Positions 24,410 through 33,946 are shown, numbered from the stretch's first letter. The stretch is DNA of 64,000 bases from Prolixibacteraceae bacterium (GCA_021740385.1 JAIOZY010000019.1:1-64000); one strand, 5' to 3'. A program made the numbers and translations. The notes: generated from the sequence alone by a model not told the origin.

Positions 24410-27400
24410 ATGTCAAAACTTACCATATATAAAGCTTCAGCCGGGTCGGGGAAAACATACCGGCTGGTACTGGAGTACCTGAAACTTTTGGTGCAGAACC
24501 CGCAAAACTACCGGCATACGCTTGCGGTTACCTTTACCAATAAAGCCACGGCCGAAATGAAAGAACGGATAATGCGCGATTTGTTTGCGGTGGTAAATGG
24601 TAAGAACCAAAATCTTTTAAACGATATTAAGCGCGAAACCGGGATATCGGAACAAGTGATAACACGGAATGCCGGTTTGTCTTTATCCCTGCTGCTGCAC
24701 GATTACGACCGTTTTTCAGTAAATACCATCGATAGTTTTTTCCAGGGAGTATTGCGTTCTTTTGCCCGCGAACTGGGCCTGTATGGCGGGTATGAAGTGG
24801 ATTTGGACAGCGAGGCAATTCTTAGCGAAGCCTGTGACCGGCTGATTATGGGGGTTGAGGCCGATAAAGACTTACGAAACTGGCTCCTGTCGATGGTTGA
24901 AGAGAAACTTGTAAGCGGAAAAAACTGGCAGGTACGGGATGAAATAATCAAATTAGGAAAAGAATTTTTAAAAGAAGCTTCGTTGCCGTTCCAGTTGAAT
25001 ATGCCTTCGCGTGAGCAGGAACGTGAAAATATTAAAGAATTAAAGAAACGCTTGATCCCAAAAATGAAAGGATTCGAAAGCAAATGCCGGAAGTTGGGCG
25101 AACGGGGGCTGAAGTTGATGGATGAATACGGGTTGCAGCTTGACGATTTCAGCTATAAAAAATCATCGTTTGCCGGTAAGTTCGAAAAACTCGCGAACTT
25201 CCCCGTCGATGATTTTGATTTAGGAACCCGTTTCCTTGGGGCATTCGATAACATCGAAAAATGGGCGACAGCCAAAAAGCGTGACGAGCGGATGGAAAAA
25301 TGTTACTCGGGCGGGATGAACGAACTTGTTGGTGAAATCATCGGTTTTTTTGATGAAAACGAAAAAGAATACCTCACTGCTGTCGAGATATATAAAAACA
25401 TTTATACCCTTGGTGTCCTTTCAGTGCTGCTAAGCAATATCAGGGAAATAGGGCAGGAAAACAATTCATTAATGCTCAACGAAGGAAACATGTTGTTGCG
25501 GGGCATTATTGGCCAAAACGATGCCCCTTTTGTATATGAAAAAACCGGAAATTGGTACCATCACTTTTTGTTCGATGAATTTCAGGATACATCGGTGGTG
25601 CAGTGGGAAAACTTCAGGCCGCTGGTGATAAATTCACTTTCTGAAAACCATTCAAACCTTGTTGTGGGCGATGTGAAACAGTCGATATACCGCTGGCGCA
25701 ACAGCGATTGGACTTTGCTGGGAATGCGGTTGCCCGGGGAGGTGAGCCGGTTTGGCGTTTACGAAACTTCACTCGACTCAAACTGGCGCAGCGCCGAAAC
25801 CATTGTGAATTTTAACAACAACCTTTTTTCCCGTGCCCCTTCACTGTTGCAGGCTGAATTTGACCATGACCTCGAAAACAATGGGGGAGGGACTGTGCTT
25901 TTTGACGAATACAATAATGCCATTGAAAATGCCTTTTCGGACGTTGTGCAAAAAACAAAGGCAGCTCGTGAAAACGGGCTGGTTTCCCTTTCGTTCATCC
26001 CCGACGACGATGAAAGCAATTATGAAGGTGAAACGTATAAGCAATTGATCAACGCTGTTAAAACTGTTCAGGATAAGGGGTATTTGGCCAGCGATATTGC
26101 CATTTTGGTGACAAAAAACAAAACCGGCAGCAAAATTGCCAACGTGCTCATGAATTATGGCAAAAAAGCCGAGGCCAAAGGGTACAACTTTAATGTGATG
26201 TCGAACGACAGCTTGTTGCTCGGGAGTTCTCCGGTTGTTCAGTTTTTGGTGCTAATTATGGCGCAGCTTATCAAACCCTGGGACCGTGTAATACAGGCCA
26301 CACTCACTTATCATTTTCAAACCTATGTATTCCCGGTGCTTCAAAATCATAATGTTGCAGTTCCCAAAATCACAATGGATGAACAACAACAAATAAATTT
26401 TGATGAAGAGGATGAAAACCCAGCCGGCTTTTTTTCCCGGGATCATATTCGCGATTATTTCCCTTTTTTCGATAAAGAGCAGGGAAGGTTGTTCAGACAA
26501 AAGTGGGTTGCTATGCCGCTTATCGATTTTGTTGAAGAGCTAATAACACTTTACCGGCTCTCTGATTTGCCTGGTGAACAAGCTTCAATTGAGGCTTTTA
26601 AAGATACGGTGATCGATTTTACCTGGCGCGAAGGCAGCAACATCCAGCGCTTTGTCGACTGGTGGGAAGAAAACAGCGGTAAACAAAAATTGCAAACAAC
26701 CGACCAGCGCGATGCCATTCGCATTATGACCGTACATAAAGCCAAGGGGCTTGAATTCCCGGTTGTAATGGTGCCGTTTTGCGACTGGGGTTTTGGTAAA
26801 AGTGGAAATTCGACTTCTTTTACGTGGTGTGAAACAGGGAAGGAATACAGCGACTTGTTTCCCGTGGTGCCGGTCGTTTATTCCAAGCGCCTGCAAAAAA
26901 CCGGTTTTAGCAGCTATTATTACACCGAAACACTTTTAACGGTTATCGATAACCTGAATGTTTTGTACGTGGCACTAACCCGTGCTGTTGAAGCGTTGTA
27001 TGTTTTTACCAAAGCCGAAAAGGAAAAAACCAAAAGCGGAAATAAGAAAAAAGACGAGATAAACACGGTTGCAAAACTATTGGGTAAAACAACTCGGGGC
27101 GATGGGGCGGTTTTACCGCAGTCAGGCGAAAACATTTTTCTTGACGGGAAATTAGCCACAAAAAGACAAAGCAAAAAAGAAAGTTCGGAGTTTAACCTTA
27201 GCGAAACGGTTGCTGTTAAAAAGGATATTTCAAAAATCCTGCTGTTTCATAAAAACTTTGAAAACTTTCTTGAAAAACAAGGTTCGGAAAGGCAAATGAA
27301 AATTAACCGGGGGAAACTGGTACACGAAGTGCTTTCATCTGTAATAACAACGGATGATATTGTTCCTGTTTTGGAAAAAATGACCATGTCCGGCAAAATG

Positions 27401-27739
27401 GGGCGGACCGATGCTGCTGAGCTGGAAAAAGAATTGGCCGAATTGTTGAATCAACCATCGGTATGCAAGTGGTTCGACGGAACGTACCGGGTTTTAAACG
27501 AAACCACCATCGTATTACCCGGTTTCGATTTGTATCGCCCCGACCGGATTATGGTACGCGATAACGAGGCCGTTATTGTCGATTACAAAACAGGCGATGT
27601 TGTAAGCAATGCACACCGTAACCAGGTTAAGCGCTATGCCGGCTTGCTCAATAAAATGGGGTATGAAAAAGTCACGGGCTTTGTTTGGTACCTGAAAACA
27701 GGCAAGTTGTTGAATGTAGATGAAGTGTTTAATATATAG
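24410..27739 (+). CDS. AddA/RecB-like helicase-nuclease (UvrD family)
   Basis: A 1109-residue DNA repair enzyme that would unwind and trim double-strand ends for RecA loading. Superfamily 1 helicase motifs appear in order: ASAGSGKTYRL (Walker A, ~9-19), VTFTNKATAEMKERI (~43), FLFDEFQDTS (motif II, ~387), GDVKQSIYRWRNSD (~421), IMTVHKAKGLEFPVVMVPF (motif V, ~777) and LNVLYVALTRAVEALYVF (motif VI, ~848). The C-terminal PD-(D/E)XK nuclease has DRIMVRDNEAVIVDYKTGDV near 1045-1064 with the DYK residues intact. A partner AddB-type gene would be expected next door in many genomes but is not in this window. It precedes an MscS gene by 36 bases. Family is firm; AddA versus RecB naming is uncertain. 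Confidence 0.9.
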   Translation: MSKLTIYKASAGSGKTYRLVLEYLKLLVQNPQNYRHTLAVTFTNKATAEMKERIMRDLFAVVNGKNQNLLNDIKRETGISEQVITRNAGLSLSLLLHDYDRFSVNTIDSFFQGVLRSFARELGLYGGYEVDLDSEAILSEACDRLIMGVEADKDLRNWLLSMVEEKLVSGKNWQVRDEIIKLGKEFLKEASLPFQLNMPSREQERENIKELKKRLIPKMKGFESKCRKLGERGLKLMDEYGLQLDDFSYKKSSFAGKFEKLANFPVDDFDLGTRFLGAFDNIEKWATAKKRDERMEKCYSGGMNELVGEIIGFFDENEKEYLTAVEIYKNIYTLGVLSVLLSNIREIGQENNSLMLNEGNMLLRGIIGQNDAPFVYEKTGNWYHHFLFDEFQDTSVVQWENFRPLVINSLSENHSNLVVGDVKQSIYRWRNSDWTLLGMRLPGEVSRFGVYETSLDSNWRSAETIVNFNNNLFSRAPSLLQAEFDHDLENNGGGTVLFDEYNNAIENAFSDVVQKTKAARENGLVSLSFIPDDDESNYEGETYKQLINAVKTVQDKGYLASDIAILVTKNKTGSKIANVLMNYGKKAEAKGYNFNVMSNDSLLLGSSPVVQFLVLIMAQLIKPWDRVIQATLTYHFQTYVFPVLQNHNVAVPKITMDEQQQINFDEEDENPAGFFSRDHIRDYFPFFDKEQGRLFRQKWVAMPLIDFVEELITLYRLSDLPGEQASIEAFKDTVIDFTWREGSNIQRFVDWWEENSGKQKLQTTDQRDAIRIMTVHKAKGLEFPVVMVPFCDWGFGKSGNSTSFTWCETGKEYSDLFPVVPVVYSKRLQKTGFSSYYYTETLLTVIDNLNVLYVALTRAVEALYVFTKAEKEKTKSGNKKKDEINTVAKLLGKTTRGDGAVLPQSGENIFLDGKLATKRQSKKESSEFNLSETVAVKKDISKILLFHKNFENFLEKQGSERQMKINRGKLVHEVLSSVITTDDIVPVLEKMTMSGKMGRTDAAELEKELAELLNQPSVCKWFDGTYRVLNETTIVLPGFDLYRPDRIMVRDNEAVIVDYKTGDVVSNAHRNQVKRYAGLLNKMGYEKVTGFVWYLKTGKLLNVDEVFNI

Positions 27740-27775
27740 TATACTGAATAAGTAATTCACTTTAATAGAATAATC

Positions 27776-28840
27776 ATGGAACAACTTTCCTCAATATTCG
27801 AATCGTTATTAAAGCCAACAGCGGTGTTGTTCGTTTTAATAGTATTGTTGGTTTTAAACGCGTGGGTTTTCAAAAAAGTAAAATCAACAAATGCAAACGG
27901 GAACATTGCCAAAGGGGCCATTTCCTTTTTCCTTTCACTTGTGGGAATATTGGTTTTTATTTTGGTTTTGCCCATCGAAAAACCGTTAAAAGGGCAAATA
28001 ATCGCTTTCTTCGGGATAATTATCAGTGCCGGTATTGCGTTAAGTTCGACCACCGTATTGGGCAACCTTATCGCGGGTATTATGAACAATTCAATGAACC
28101 GCTTTCGGAACGGCGACCTGATAAAAATTGATGACTTTCACGGACGGGTAATCAGAAAAAGCATTTTTCATACCGAAATACAACTCGAAGACAGCAATTT
28201 TATTACCATTCCAAATCTATACATCTCCAATAACCCGGTTAAACTGATACGTAAAGCGAATACCGTTATATCAACTTCTGTTTCGTTGGGTTATGATGTG
28301 CCCCGCGGTACAATTGAAAAAGCCCTGAAAGATGCTGCCAATGAAGCCGGTTTGTCGGACCCTTACGTGTATGTTACGGATTTGGGCGATTACTCGGTGG
28401 TTTACAAAATCCATGGTTTTTTGGCCGATAGCAGCAAATATTTCACCACCCGTTCGTTGCTTAATGTTAAAGTTATGGATGTGCTTCACGAGGCCAAAGT
28501 GGAAATTGTATCACCAACTTTTATGAACCAACGGCGTGTTGATGAGAAATTTTTTATTCCGAAAAAAATTGTGGTAGAAAAAAATACGGCTGATGAAAAA
28601 TCACCTGAAGATTTAATTTTTGATGAGGCTATAAAATCAGGAAAAATTGAAATTAAAAAAGATTACCTGAAGGAGATTGATGAAAAACAAGAGGCCCTGA
28701 AAGCAAAACTAAAGGATTTGGACGATGGTGAAGAGGTTGAAAAGATTAAAACAGCAATGAAGCGGAACGATGAAATGAAAAAGCGTATCGAAAAAAATAT
28801 AAGCGAACAAATTGAAAAGGATAAAGATTCGTCAAAGTAG
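27776..28840 (+). CDS. MscS family mechanosensitive channel with extended C-terminus
   Basis: A 354-residue inner-membrane channel that should release solutes on hypo-osmotic shock. Transmembrane segments lie at ~17-34, ~52-70 and ~78-105, the last being the pore helix (GIIISAGIALSSTTVLGNLI). The MscS beta domain follows with NGDLIKIDDFHGRVIRKS near 118. After the alpha/beta domain, residues ~275-354 form a highly charged coiled-coil-like tail rich in Lys and Glu that standard small MscS proteins lack. It follows the AddA-like gene by 36 bases, probably only by transcriptional convenience. A second, shorter MscS protein is encoded at 49115-49939. Confidence 0.9.
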   Translation: MEQLSSIFESLLKPTAVLFVLIVLLVLNAWVFKKVKSTNANGNIAKGAISFFLSLVGILVFILVLPIEKPLKGQIIAFFGIIISAGIALSSTTVLGNLIAGIMNNSMNRFRNGDLIKIDDFHGRVIRKSIFHTEIQLEDSNFITIPNLYISNNPVKLIRKANTVISTSVSLGYDVPRGTIEKALKDAANEAGLSDPYVYVTDLGDYSVVYKIHGFLADSSKYFTTRSLLNVKVMDVLHEAKVEIVSPTFMNQRRVDEKFFIPKKIVVEKNTADEKSPEDLIFDEAIKSGKIEIKKDYLKEIDEKQEALKAKLKDLDDGEEVEKIKTAMKRNDEMKKRIEKNISEQIEKDKDSSK

Positions 28841-28890
28841 ACAACGTTTTTTGCCTGTTAAATTAACGTACCATTAAAAATTCAGTTGCG

Positions 28891-29376
28891 ATGAAAAAAA
28901 TTTTAAACCCTTTCGTAGAAATGTGGCACGAAAAATACAATTGTTTCGGGTGTTCGCCCTACAATGAAGTTGGGTTGCAATTAACGTTTTACGATGCCGG
29001 CGATGAACTTGTTGCCGGCTGGCAGCCCAGGGTAATTCTCGAGGGCTACCCCGATGTTGTACACGGCGGCATACAGGCAACACTGCTTGACGAAATTTGT
29101 GCCTGGACGGTTTATATAAAAGCCGAAACCTCCGGGGTTACAAAGCAAATGAACGTTACATATTTGCATCCTTTGCGGATTTCGAAAGGGGAGGTGACCC
29201 TAAAATGCAGGTTGCTTGAAAAAGGTAAGAAGGAAGCAAGGCTAATAGCTGAACTGTTTGATGGAGAAGGGAAAAAATGTGCCAAGGGGGATTTTATCTA
29301 CTTTGTTTATCCACAGAAAATTGCCGTGAAGCGGTTTCAGTATCCGGGAATAGAGGCCTTTTATGATGAAACCTGA
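28891..29376 (+). CDS. PaaI-like hotdog-fold thioesterase
   Basis: A 161-residue protein of the hotdog fold, predicted to hydrolyse an acyl-CoA thioester in the cytosol. The motif VVHGGIQATLLDEICAWTVY (~53-72) is the central helix of PaaI-type thioesterases, with HGG and the catalytic-type Asp/Glu present. NVTYLHPLRISKGEVTLKCR forms the following strands. An N-terminal CFGC motif (~16-19) may be structural or metal-binding and is common in a subgroup of this family. The gene lies 50 bases after the MscS gene in a plus-strand run. Substrate is unknown. Confidence 0.85.
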   Translation: MKKILNPFVEMWHEKYNCFGCSPYNEVGLQLTFYDAGDELVAGWQPRVILEGYPDVVHGGIQATLLDEICAWTVYIKAETSGVTKQMNVTYLHPLRISKGEVTLKCRLLEKGKKEARLIAELFDGEGKKCAKGDFIYFVYPQKIAVKRFQYPGIEAFYDET

Positions 29377-29430
29377 AGATTGTGAGGTATTCCTTGCAGT
29401 TGTATTATATTTACAGGAAAATTCAGGCCT

Positions 29431-30219
29431 ATGGATAAAAAAGTAGCCATTATAGGGGCAGGGAACCTGGCAACACGGGTTTCGCTTGAGCTCCATCACA
29501 GCGGGGTTGAAATTGTTCAGGTATACAGCCGCACAGTAACATCGGCCCTTACACTTGCCCGCATGCTGGGATGCAGTTATGTTACCAAGCCGGAAAAAAT
29601 CACCCCCGATGCCGATATTTACCTCATATCGGTTAGCGATTTGGCTTTTGGCAATTTGTTGAAAAAGGTAAACTTCAATGATAAGCTGGTAGCACATACC
29701 GCCGGGAGCATTCCCATAAGCGAGCTTGAAAAATACTCGAAAAACTGCGGGGTGTTTTACCCTTTGCAAACTTTTTCGAAGTACCGCGATGTGAATTTTT
29801 CCAAAATCCCCTTCTGCATTGAGGGTAACACGCCCGAAAACGAACAAACCCTTGTCGGGCTTGCTTCAACCATATCGAAAGATGTACGCATCATTACTTC
29901 GGAACAGCGCAAGCAATTGCATCTCGCTGCTGTTTTTGCCTGCAATTTCACCAATCACATGTATGCCGTTGCAAGCGAAATAATTGCCGAAAAAGACCTC
30001 CCGTTCGATATTTTGCAGCCACTGATTGCCGAAACGGCCTCAAAAATAAAGAACATGACACCACGGGCTGCACAAACCGGGCCTGCCCTGCGAAAAGATA
30101 AAAACATCATTCATGAGCACACGGCTATGTTGGCACATAAACCAAAACTGAAAAAATTGTACAGTTCCATTACCGATAATATTTTTGAATACCACAAACT
30201 GCCCGGCAGTAAACAGTAA
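29431..30219 (+). CDS. Rossmann-fold DUF2520 oxidoreductase-like protein
   Basis: A 262-residue protein with an N-terminal NAD(P)-binding Rossmann domain (KVAIIGAGNLATRVSLEL, ~3-20, containing the GxGNxA loop) and a C-terminal helical DUF2520 domain (~125-255, with HLAAVFACNFTNHMYAVASE near 170). It resembles the F420-dependent oxidoreductase / pyrroline-5-carboxylate reductase superfamily, but no reaction is established for DUF2520 proteins. It is followed by kdsC and maf with almost no spacing, a gene set I know from other Bacteroidota, so it is probably cotranscribed with them. Confidence 0.88.
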   Translation: MDKKVAIIGAGNLATRVSLELHHSGVEIVQVYSRTVTSALTLARMLGCSYVTKPEKITPDADIYLISVSDLAFGNLLKKVNFNDKLVAHTAGSIPISELEKYSKNCGVFYPLQTFSKYRDVNFSKIPFCIEGNTPENEQTLVGLASTISKDVRIITSEQRKQLHLAAVFACNFTNHMYAVASEIIAEKDLPFDILQPLIAETASKIKNMTPRAAQTGPALRKDKNIIHEHTAMLAHKPKLKKLYSSITDNIFEYHKLPGSKQ

Positions 30220-30229
30220 ATTTTGGCGT

Positions 30230-30760
30230 ATGGCTTTTTTTAAGGAAGAACTTTTACATGTAAAAGCATTTGTTTTTGACGTTGACGGCGTGCTTTCGCG
30301 AGACATTTCACCCCTTGATGAAAACGGAGAACCAACACGTACGGTAAACGTAAAAGATGGCTATGCAATTCGCAATGCTGTTGTAAGCGGCTTCCCGGTA
30401 GCCATAATTACCGGAGCCCGGAACGAAAACGTGCGTAAGCGTTTTAAATACCTTGGGGTGGAAAACATTTACCTTGCCGCTAATGATAAAATTGCCTGTT
30501 TCGACGATTTTGTCAGCAAAAGCAGTATTAACGAACAAAACATCCTGTTTATGGGAGACGACATTCCCGACCTGGGGTTAATGATGCGCAGCGGCATACC
30601 TACCTGTCCTTACGATGCCGTAACCGAAATTAAAGCCGTTTCGAAATACATATCAGACAAGAATGGCGGGGAAGGATGTGTACGCGATGTAATTGAACAA
30701 GTGCTGCGTGCACACGGCAAATGGAATACAACACCCAGTTTTAAACAATCGTCGTTTTAA
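30230..30760 (+). CDS. kdsC: KdsC-type HAD phosphatase (KDO-8-phosphate phosphatase)
   Basis: A 176-residue HAD superfamily phosphatase that releases inorganic phosphate from 3-deoxy-D-manno-octulosonate-8-phosphate in lipopolysaccharide core synthesis. Motif I is FVFDVDGVLS (~12-21) with both Asp residues, motif II AIITGAR near 52, and the final metal motif MGDDIPDLGLM near 106. The ATG at 30230 is preferred over the in-frame ATG at 30185, because the latter overlaps the upstream gene by 35 bases and adds residues with no homologue-like character. It sits 10 bases after the DUF2520 gene and one base before maf. A broader HAD specificity cannot be excluded. Confidence 0.85.
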   Translation: MAFFKEELLHVKAFVFDVDGVLSRDISPLDENGEPTRTVNVKDGYAIRNAVVSGFPVAIITGARNENVRKRFKYLGVENIYLAANDKIACFDDFVSKSSINEQNILFMGDDIPDLGLMMRSGIPTCPYDAVTEIKAVSKYISDKNGGEGCVRDVIEQVLRAHGKWNTTPSFKQSSF

Positions 30761-30761
30761 T

Positions 30762-31343
30762 ATGGAAATTGCTAACCTGAAAGATTATAAAATCATACTG
30801 GCATCGAAATCGCCACGCCGCCAGCAGTTGTTGCAGGAACTTGGTTTGCCATACGAAATTATGGTAATACATACCGATGAATCCTATCCCGAAAACCTTC
30901 CCGTTGATGAAATACCCGAATACATTGCCCGTAAAAAAGCCGCACCGTTTAAGCCCAATTTGCCGGGCAACACGTTGGTAATTACAGCCGATACCGTAGT
31001 TGCTATTGATGAAAAAGTGTTGGGAAAACCGGCCGGTTATGATGATGCTTTTGATATGCTGAATGCACTCTCGGGACGCTGGCACAGGGTTTCAACCGGG
31101 GTTTGCCTGCTGGCAGCCGGAAAAGAAGTTGCCTTTACTTCGGTAACAAAGGTTTTATTTAAAAACCTTACAAACGAAGAAATAAGCCATTACATTACAC
31201 ATTACAAACCTTTCGATAAAGCCGGCGCGTATGGTATACAGGAGTGGATTGGCTACATTGCTGTTGAAAAAATCGAAGGCTCGTATTTCAATGTGATGGG
31301 ACTGCCCGTGCAGCGTTTGTACGAGGAGTTGTGCGGATTTTAA
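30762..31343 (+). CDS. maf: Maf family nucleoside triphosphate pyrophosphatase
   Basis: A 193-residue house-cleaning enzyme that hydrolyses non-canonical or dTTP/UTP-type nucleotides to monophosphates. Family signatures are ILASKSPRRQQLLQELGLPY (~11-30), the LVITADTVVAIDEKVLGKP segment (~68-86) and KAGAYGIQEWIGYIAVEKIE near 150. The ATG at 30762 is one base after the kdsC stop; an upstream in-frame ATG at 30693 lies inside kdsC and is rejected. It ends the DUF2520-kdsC-maf group. Confidence 0.93.
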   Translation: MEIANLKDYKIILASKSPRRQQLLQELGLPYEIMVIHTDESYPENLPVDEIPEYIARKKAAPFKPNLPGNTLVITADTVVAIDEKVLGKPAGYDDAFDMLNALSGRWHRVSTGVCLLAAGKEVAFTSVTKVLFKNLTNEEISHYITHYKPFDKAGAYGIQEWIGYIAVEKIEGSYFNVMGLPVQRLYEELCGF

Positions 31344-31381
31344 TTTTGACTGTTTCATTTTTTACCTAATAATGGGCAAGA

Positions 31382-33064
31382 ATGCTACGGAGCTTTTACA
31401 GATCACATAAAAACAACTTGTTTTTTTTGCTTGGTTTAGCCGTTTTTACGGGTTTGAACGTTTTTTCGGCTGCTACCATGGAGCTTCATTTCGACGAGGC
31501 GTATTACTGGCTGTATTCACAATACCCGGCTTTGGGCTATTTCGACCACCCGCCCATGATATCGTGGCTGGTTTTTGTTGGTACGCGGCTTTTCAATAAT
31601 GAGTTAGGCGTTCGGCTACTGGCAATTTTGCTTTCGGCAACGGCCTTGGTTTTTTTGTGGAAAATGGTTAAGCATTATTCTGCCAACGCGTTGCTTTTCT
31701 GGTGCCTCATTTATTCAATATTGCTTATTCATCCCTATTGTTTTATTGCCACACCAGACACCCCTTTGCTGTCTTTCGCGATCATTTTCTTTTACTTTTT
31801 CAGAAAATACCTTGAAAAGAACAGCTTTCAAAATATTGTGCTGGTAGCTATTTCATTAGCTCTTATGCTTTATTCAAAATACCATGCTTTTTTGGTTGTT
31901 TTGTTTGTTATAGTTGCTAATTTCAAGTTGTTTAAAAAGGGATCGTTCTGGTTAATTGCAGCAATGGTGCTCATCTATTTCCTGCCGCATATCGTTTGGC
32001 AAATCGATCACCGGTTTCCGTCGCTAACATATCACCTTATCGACAGCCACAAAACCGCATATAGTCCTTCCGTTACCCTGAATTTTCTTTTAAGTGTTGT
32101 TGCATTGTCCGGCCCGTGGCTCGGTTGGTTGTTATTGTTTGTACTTTTTACCCTGAAACCTGAAAATGAATGGGAAAAGTCGTTAAAGTACACAGGTGTT
32201 GGTATTTTGGTTTTTTTCTTTCTGGCAACTTTTGCCGGCGACTTTGAAGCACACTGGGTTTTACTGGCTATGATCCCGCTGTTTATTTTAACGTACAAGG
32301 TTGTTGCACACAACCAAAAGTGGCAACAGTGGGTTAAAATATCGGGCATTTCAGGTTTTTTGCTTCTACTTGTTGTTAGAATACTAATGGTAACACCATT
32401 GGCCGAAAAAATCACGCCACTAAAAATGTTCAGTGGCAACGGTGAAAAATATGAACAAATAAAAAAACATATTGGTGATGTGCCGGTTGTTTTTCAGGAT
32501 AATTGGATTGAAGCGTCGAGGTATGCCTGGTACACACGCGATAAAAATGTTGCCTGCCTTAATTCGGCATTTTATCGTAAAAACCAGTTCGATATTTTTG
32601 ACAATGATGAAAAGCTCACCGGCCAAAACGTTTACGTTTTAACGGGCGACAGTACTTTGTTTGATGCTGCAACGATGTTAAAAACCAGTCGGAATACCTA
32701 TTATGTGAAGTGCATCGATAATTTTAGAAGTTATTACAATACCGGAATAGAACGGCCTGTTTTTACTGTTAATGGAGGTAGGCTGGCTTTTAGCACAAAT
32801 ATTAACAATACCTATGCCGATACACTGAAAATTGGACAAGCATTTCGGGTAAATGCTGCATTTCAGCTTTATTCAAGAACCGGAAACCAGTGGGTGCTGA
32901 AAAGGAGTGCTTTTATCGACAGCCTTCAAGTACCTCCGCATGAGGCAGTTTGTGCGGGTGGGGACTTTGGAACGTATGAACCGGGAAAGCATGATTTTTT
33001 TGTTTTAAAAATTGGGGCGTTAAAACCAGTTCCCGGTTGTTACAGGGTTGAAATTAAGGAATAA
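31382..33064 (+). CDS. GT-C membrane glycosyltransferase (ArnT/PMT-like, GT39/83 type)
   Basis: A 560-residue polytopic inner-membrane enzyme likely to move a sugar from a polyprenyl-phosphate donor to lipid A, protein or a glycan on the periplasmic side. The first periplasmic loop has ELHFDEAYYWLYSQ (~36-49), carrying the Asp-Glu pair of GT-C enzymes, and YFDHPPM follows. About ten hydrophobic helices cover residues ~13-345. The C-terminal third (~350-560) is a soluble periplasmic domain. It begins 38 bases after maf and the unit ends at a converging terminator. Acceptor and sugar are unknown. Confidence 0.88.
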   Translation: MLRSFYRSHKNNLFFLLGLAVFTGLNVFSAATMELHFDEAYYWLYSQYPALGYFDHPPMISWLVFVGTRLFNNELGVRLLAILLSATALVFLWKMVKHYSANALLFWCLIYSILLIHPYCFIATPDTPLLSFAIIFFYFFRKYLEKNSFQNIVLVAISLALMLYSKYHAFLVVLFVIVANFKLFKKGSFWLIAAMVLIYFLPHIVWQIDHRFPSLTYHLIDSHKTAYSPSVTLNFLLSVVALSGPWLGWLLLFVLFTLKPENEWEKSLKYTGVGILVFFFLATFAGDFEAHWVLLAMIPLFILTYKVVAHNQKWQQWVKISGISGFLLLLVVRILMVTPLAEKITPLKMFSGNGEKYEQIKKHIGDVPVVFQDNWIEASRYAWYTRDKNVACLNSAFYRKNQFDIFDNDEKLTGQNVYVLTGDSTLFDAATMLKTSRNTYYVKCIDNFRSYYNTGIERPVFTVNGGRLAFSTNINNTYADTLKIGQAFRVNAAFQLYSRTGNQWVLKRSAFIDSLQVPPHEAVCAGGDFGTYEPGKHDFFVLKIGALKPVPGCYRVEIKE

Positions 33065-33069
33065 AAAAA

Positions 33070-33088
33070 GGGCACTGATTATGTGCCC
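33070..33088 (-). terminator. Terminator of the 33112-33912 gene
   Basis: GGGCAC (33070-33075) and GTGCCC (33083-33088) form a stem. Read on the minus strand it is followed by seven T, so it ends the gene transcribed toward it; it also lies just after the plus-strand glycosyltransferase stop and may stop both. Confidence 0.75.
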
Positions 33089-33111
33089 TCCGGTATATTT
33101 TTGCATATCTC

Positions 33112-33912
33112 TTACCTGCTTTCAATAAAAGCTTTGAATTTTGCGGGGTTAGGTGCACTTATAAAATCTACACCGCTGGTGAGCATAACGTCCCACACAT
33201 TTTCATCTTCGGGACAATTATATACACGTATTTTCTTACCTTGTTCGTGGCTCTTCCTTATCACTTCTTTAAATTTCATAAATTCATCAAAAGGCATTTT
33301 TCCTACACCATTCCAGGCAATATCTTCTTCAAAATCAATACCAATAAGCGGCATAACCTTGTTGTCGAAATTCCTTTCCAGGTCTTCAATTGTACCCTGT
33401 GCAGTGGCAAAGCAAATCCTTTCCTGCTGAAAAGTGCGCATTGGGGCATTACCAACGAAAACAATTTTCAGTTTGCCTTCGTGCCACTGTGGCCCCCTGC
33501 GGTAGGTTAGCATTTCGTGGTAGGGGCTTAGTTGTTCCCAGAGTTTTTTATACGTTTTTTTCGGGTCGAATTTGATGTCGATAAACAGGTACATCTCATC
33601 GTCGTAGTTTTCATGTATTTTGCCCCGGTTCTTTTTGTACTGGCTGTAAATAGGCAGCAGGTAAGAAGAGCTAAACGTAGGCATTGTATGGTTGGCACTA
33701 TCGGGCATGTGCCTTGTCACGTATATTTCACCATAAATGTACATTATATGAGCCTGGTAGTGAACTACGCCCTGTGTAAATGTAGGCCAGATATCCTTTT
33801 CTGATTCAAACTCCTGCGTTAAAACCAAATTGGGTATAATATTTTCCTGCGACATGCCATTAATGCCCAAAAACAGCATGAACAAAACACTAAGTGAGAT
33901 GTATTTTTTCAT
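33112..33912 (-). CDS. PLC-like / glycerophosphodiester phosphodiesterase family relative
   Basis: A 266-residue exported protein (signal to GMSQ, ~22). Segments such as GEIYVTRHMPDSANHTMPTF, YDDEMYLFIDIKFDPKKTYK and the C-terminal ENVWDVMLTSGVDFISAPNP follow the TIM-barrel layout of Bacteroidota proteins annotated as PI-PLC/GDPD-family phosphodiesterases. The usual early catalytic His-Asn-Asp-Tyr and Glu-x-Asp metal ligands are not visible: the matching place reads GVVHYQAHIMYIYGEIYV. It may therefore be inactive or act on something else. A perfect promoter box lies at 33947-33954 and a terminator follows the gene, so it is a single transcription unit. Confidence 0.7.
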   Translation of the reverse strand: MKKYISLSVLFMLFLGINGMSQENIIPNLVLTQEFESEKDIWPTFTQGVVHYQAHIMYIYGEIYVTRHMPDSANHTMPTFSSSYLLPIYSQYKKNRGKIHENYDDEMYLFIDIKFDPKKTYKKLWEQLSPYHEMLTYRRGPQWHEGKLKIVFVGNAPMRTFQQERICFATAQGTIEDLERNFDNKVMPLIGIDFEEDIAWNGVGKMPFDEFMKFKEVIRKSHEQGKKIRVYNCPEDENVWDVMLTSGVDFISAPNPAKFKAFIESR

Positions 33913-33946
33913 GTCAAAATTTACAGTTAATGAATTTTCCGTAGTC

